Positions 5,094-6,982 of a DNA stretch of 6,982 bases are shown here, one piece after another (the first letter of the stretch is position 1; each line of letters starts with the position of its first letter). The DNA comes from a bacterium (GTDB taxonomy: Bacteria > Zixibacteria > MSB-5A5 > GN15 > FEB-12), in contig JAUWMW010000122.1 of the NCBI GenBank assembly GCA_030612965.1, positions 1-6,982 on the forward strand. The letters are read 5' to 3'. Position numbers and translations under genes: made by a program. The notes beneath the pieces are model-generated. The model had not been told where the DNA came from. It ran no database searches and worked only from the letters and a program-made list of their open reading frames with translations.

Positions 5094-6869
5094 ATGTCCG
5101 ATCAAACCGGTGTCTACAATCTCTATGCTGGCGAATTGATGATTGAGGAACTGGTGCGCTGCGGAGTCGAGCAGTTCTGTCTGTCGCCCGGTGCGCGATG
5201 CACTCCACTCACGATTGCGGCTGCCGATCACCCAACGGCTGAACGAGGAATCTTCCATGACGAACGCGCGGCGGCCTATCATGCTCTCGGTTACGCCCGC
5301 GCAACCGGTCGCGCGGCGGCGTTGATCTGCACTTCAGGAACGGCCGCCGCCAACTATTTACCGGCGGTGGTGGAAGCGTCAATGGACATGGTCCCCATGA
5401 TACTCCTGACCGCCGACCGCCCGCCGGAACTTCGCGATTGCGGCGCCAATCAGGCCATTGACCAACAGAATCTGTACGGACAATATACGCGATGGCATTT
5501 CGACGTGCCGTGTCCTGAGAAAAACGTCCCTCCGGAATCCATCCTGACCATGATTGACCAGGCAGTCCATCGGGCACACTCAAGTCCGGCCGGGCCGGTG
5601 CATCTCAACTGTATGTTTCGCGAACCGCTTTTGCCGGATACTCATACTGATTCAGCTCTATCCGATAGTCCTGCTCTGGCGACCTGGCGAGGTCGGCAGC
5701 GGGCGTTCACGACTTACGAGCCCCGCCAGTTCGCACTCAACGATGACCAACTCAAGCGCGCGAGCGACATCATAGACTCGGCGGCGTCCGGGTTGCTCGT
5801 GGTGGGCCGACTTTCGAATGACACAGAGCGCACCGCGGTCGAACGATTTGCTCAGCGCCTCGGGTGGCCGGTATTGCCGGATATTTTATCCGGTTTGAGA
5901 CTCGGTACCGATACGGACAACATCATTCCGTACTACGACCTCCTGTTACAGTCGGTCGATCAATGGAAAGTCGCGCGTCCGGCTGTGGCACTGCATCTCG
6001 GCGGTCGAGTGGTGTCAAAACGGTTGATGGCGTTTCTGAAGGCGGCGCGTTTTGATGAACTGCTGCACGTGGCCGATCATCCGTACCGCCACGACTGGCA
6101 GCACATGGTGACGCACCGCCTGGAGTGCTCGCCGGTCGCATTCTGTGAGGCTGTAACTCCGTTGGTTACGACCGCCGGGGAGTTTGACCTCACGAAGCAA
6201 CTGCGGCAGGCCTCGGTGCGGGTCGCCTCGATTGTGCAGCGCACTATAGAGGGCGGTCACGATTTCAGTGAACCGGGTATCGCGCGCGTGATCTCGCAAA
6301 ACATTCCCGACAATACCGGTTTGTTCGTCGGCAACAGCCTGTCGATTCGCCTGATGGACAGCTTTGCTGATTTCACCAAAAAGTCGGTTACACAAACGCC
6401 ACTGGTGGCGTGCAATCGCGGCGCCAGTGGGATCGACGGCACTATCGCCACGGCGGCAGGGTACGCGGTCGGGCTGGCACGTCCCGTGACGCTCCTGCTG
6501 GGTGATCTGGCGCTGTTGCACGATCTCAACTCGCTGGCCATCGTTCGGTCGCTGGAGTATCCGATGACCATGGTGCTGATCAACAACGACGGCGGTGGCA
6601 TCTTTTCGTTCCTGCCGGTGGCGGAGCGTGAAAGTATTTTCGAGGAATACTTTGCGACCCCGCACGGGCTGACCTTTGCGTCGAGCGCTGAACAGTTCGG
6701 ATTGGAGTATCATACGCCAACGACACCGGACGAGTTCGTGGAGTGCTATCGGAGAACTGTTGGGTCGGAACGTCCTGCGTTGATCGAAGTAAGAACCAAC
6801 CGAGAGGGCACTCGTGACCTGTATCGAAAGCTACTCGACGAAACGGCTCAAACCATTCCAGAGTCCTGA
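5094..6869 (+). CDS. menD: SEPHCHC synthase MenD (ThDP-dependent)
   Basis: MenD decarboxylates 2-oxoglutarate on thiamine diphosphate and adds the succinyl semialdehyde carbanion to isochorismate, giving 2-succinyl-5-enolpyruvyl-6-hydroxy-3-cyclohexene-1-carboxylate. The 591 residues (E. coli enzyme 556) cover all three domains. The N-terminal pyrimidine-binding domain has SPGARCTPL (31-39), FHDERAAAY (55-62) with the ThDP-activating Glu58, CTSGTAAANY (79-88) and LTADRPPELRDCGANQAIDQ (105-124). The middle domain carries SKRL (308-311). The C-terminal PP domain has GNSLSIRL (413-420), NRGASGIDG (441-449) and the ThDP/Mg motif GDLALLHDLNS (470-480) to NNDGGGIFSFLP (497-508). Residues aligned by eye with E. 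coli substrate contacts are kept (Arg35, Arg109, Gln120, Lys309, Arg310, Ser415, Arg419, Arg442, Ile447). The usual SPGSRS is SPGARC here. It begins 1 nt after the menF stop with no clear SD site, so it probably relies on translational coupling. Confidence 0.96.
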   Translation: MSDQTGVYNLYAGELMIEELVRCGVEQFCLSPGARCTPLTIAAADHPTAERGIFHDERAAAYHALGYARATGRAAALICTSGTAAANYLPAVVEASMDMVPMILLTADRPPELRDCGANQAIDQQNLYGQYTRWHFDVPCPEKNVPPESILTMIDQAVHRAHSSPAGPVHLNCMFREPLLPDTHTDSALSDSPALATWRGRQRAFTTYEPRQFALNDDQLKRASDIIDSAASGLLVVGRLSNDTERTAVERFAQRLGWPVLPDILSGLRLGTDTDNIIPYYDLLLQSVDQWKVARPAVALHLGGRVVSKRLMAFLKAARFDELLHVADHPYRHDWQHMVTHRLECSPVAFCEAVTPLVTTAGEFDLTKQLRQASVRVASIVQRTIEGGHDFSEPGIARVISQNIPDNTGLFVGNSLSIRLMDSFADFTKKSVTQTPLVACNRGASGIDGTIATAAGYAVGLARPVTLLLGDLALLHDLNSLAIVRSLEYPMTMVLINNDGGGIFSFLPVAERESIFEEYFATPHGLTFASSAEQFGLEYHTPTTPDEFVECYRRTVGSERPALIEVRTNREGTRDLYRKLLDETAQTIPES

Positions 6870-6982
6870 ATGACAGGCCATAGATCCATACAGTTCCACT
6901 ATCGTCAATACGGAGAGCCGAAACAGACGACAGTGGTGATGCTGCACGGATTTATGGGGGCGGCAGACGACTGGACGGAAGA
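6870..6982 (+). CDS. menH: SHCHC synthase MenH (alpha/beta hydrolase), 3'-truncated by the window edge
   Basis: An ATG follows directly on the menD TGA (TGAATG) and opens a frame that runs off the window after 37 codons. The product contains TTVVMLHGFMGAADDW, the first strand and oxyanion-hole HGF-G motif with the trailing DW typical of MenH. MenH removes pyruvate from SEPHCHC to give 2-succinyl-6-hydroxy-2,4-cyclohexadiene-1-carboxylate, the step just after MenD. The catalytic Ser, Asp and His lie beyond the edge, so another alpha/beta hydrolase cannot be excluded, but position and motif fit. No strong SD site is visible; coupling to menD is likely. Confidence 0.85.
   Translation, partial: MTGHRSIQFHYRQYGEPKQTTVVMLHGFMGAADDWTE

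Noticed and set aside
4632..5282. Minus-strand open frame of 216 codons spanning the menF-menD junction.
   Set aside because: It is antisense to conserved motifs of both enzymes, Ser/Arg-rich, and has no family resemblance.
6015..6713. Long open frame (232 codons) on the minus strand inside menD.
   Set aside because: It lies wholly antisense to well-conserved menD sequence; the translation is Arg/Gln-rich without domain signs, typical of shadow frames in GC-rich coding DNA.

Overview
The window holds two unrelated blocks separated by a short convergent intergenic region. The coding style (about 55% GC, moderate Shine-Dalgarno sites, tightly packed genes) is bacterial. The dockerin-like C-terminus with two copies of DISDLV(Y/S)LVDYMF is, from memory, typical of large extracellular protein sets in candidate phylum Zixibacteria and related uncultured lineages. 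That taxonomic guess rests on this motif only. A complete-looking menaquinone gene cluster fits a respiring organism.

Left block (bases 1-1919, plus strand): the 3' part of a large secreted protein whose start lies outside the window; the frame is open from base 3. Its first ~200 visible residues look like a clan CD (legumain/caspase-like) cysteine peptidase with a His-Cys pair 42 residues apart. A charged helical stretch, two beta-rich segments and a dockerin-like pair of calcium-loop repeats follow.

Middle (1920-2141, no gene): an intrinsic terminator at 1968-1993, then a REPIN/MITE-like element. The element has two hairpins that are diverged inverted copies of each other (35-nt arms, 27 of 35 matching). 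Identical 12-bp direct repeats flank the pair symmetrically. The left hairpin has a T-run and can act as a second plus-strand terminator; the right hairpin can serve the convergent DinB-family gene (2142-2645, minus strand).

Right block (2871-6982, plus strand): a menaquinone operon, ubiE/menG - menF - menD - menH, with a 1-nt overlap, a 1-nt gap and a 0-nt gap at the junctions, so translation is probably coupled. MenF isomerises chorismate to isochorismate and MenD adds the succinyl-semialdehyde unit from 2-oxoglutarate to give SEPHCHC. MenH (only its first 37 codons are here) eliminates pyruvate to give SHCHC, and UbiE/MenG performs the final C-methylation of demethylmenaquinone. A divergent intergenic region (2646-2870) carries plausible sigma-70-type promoters for both DinB (minus) and the operon (plus). 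The plus promoter and SD site support a ubiE start at 2871.
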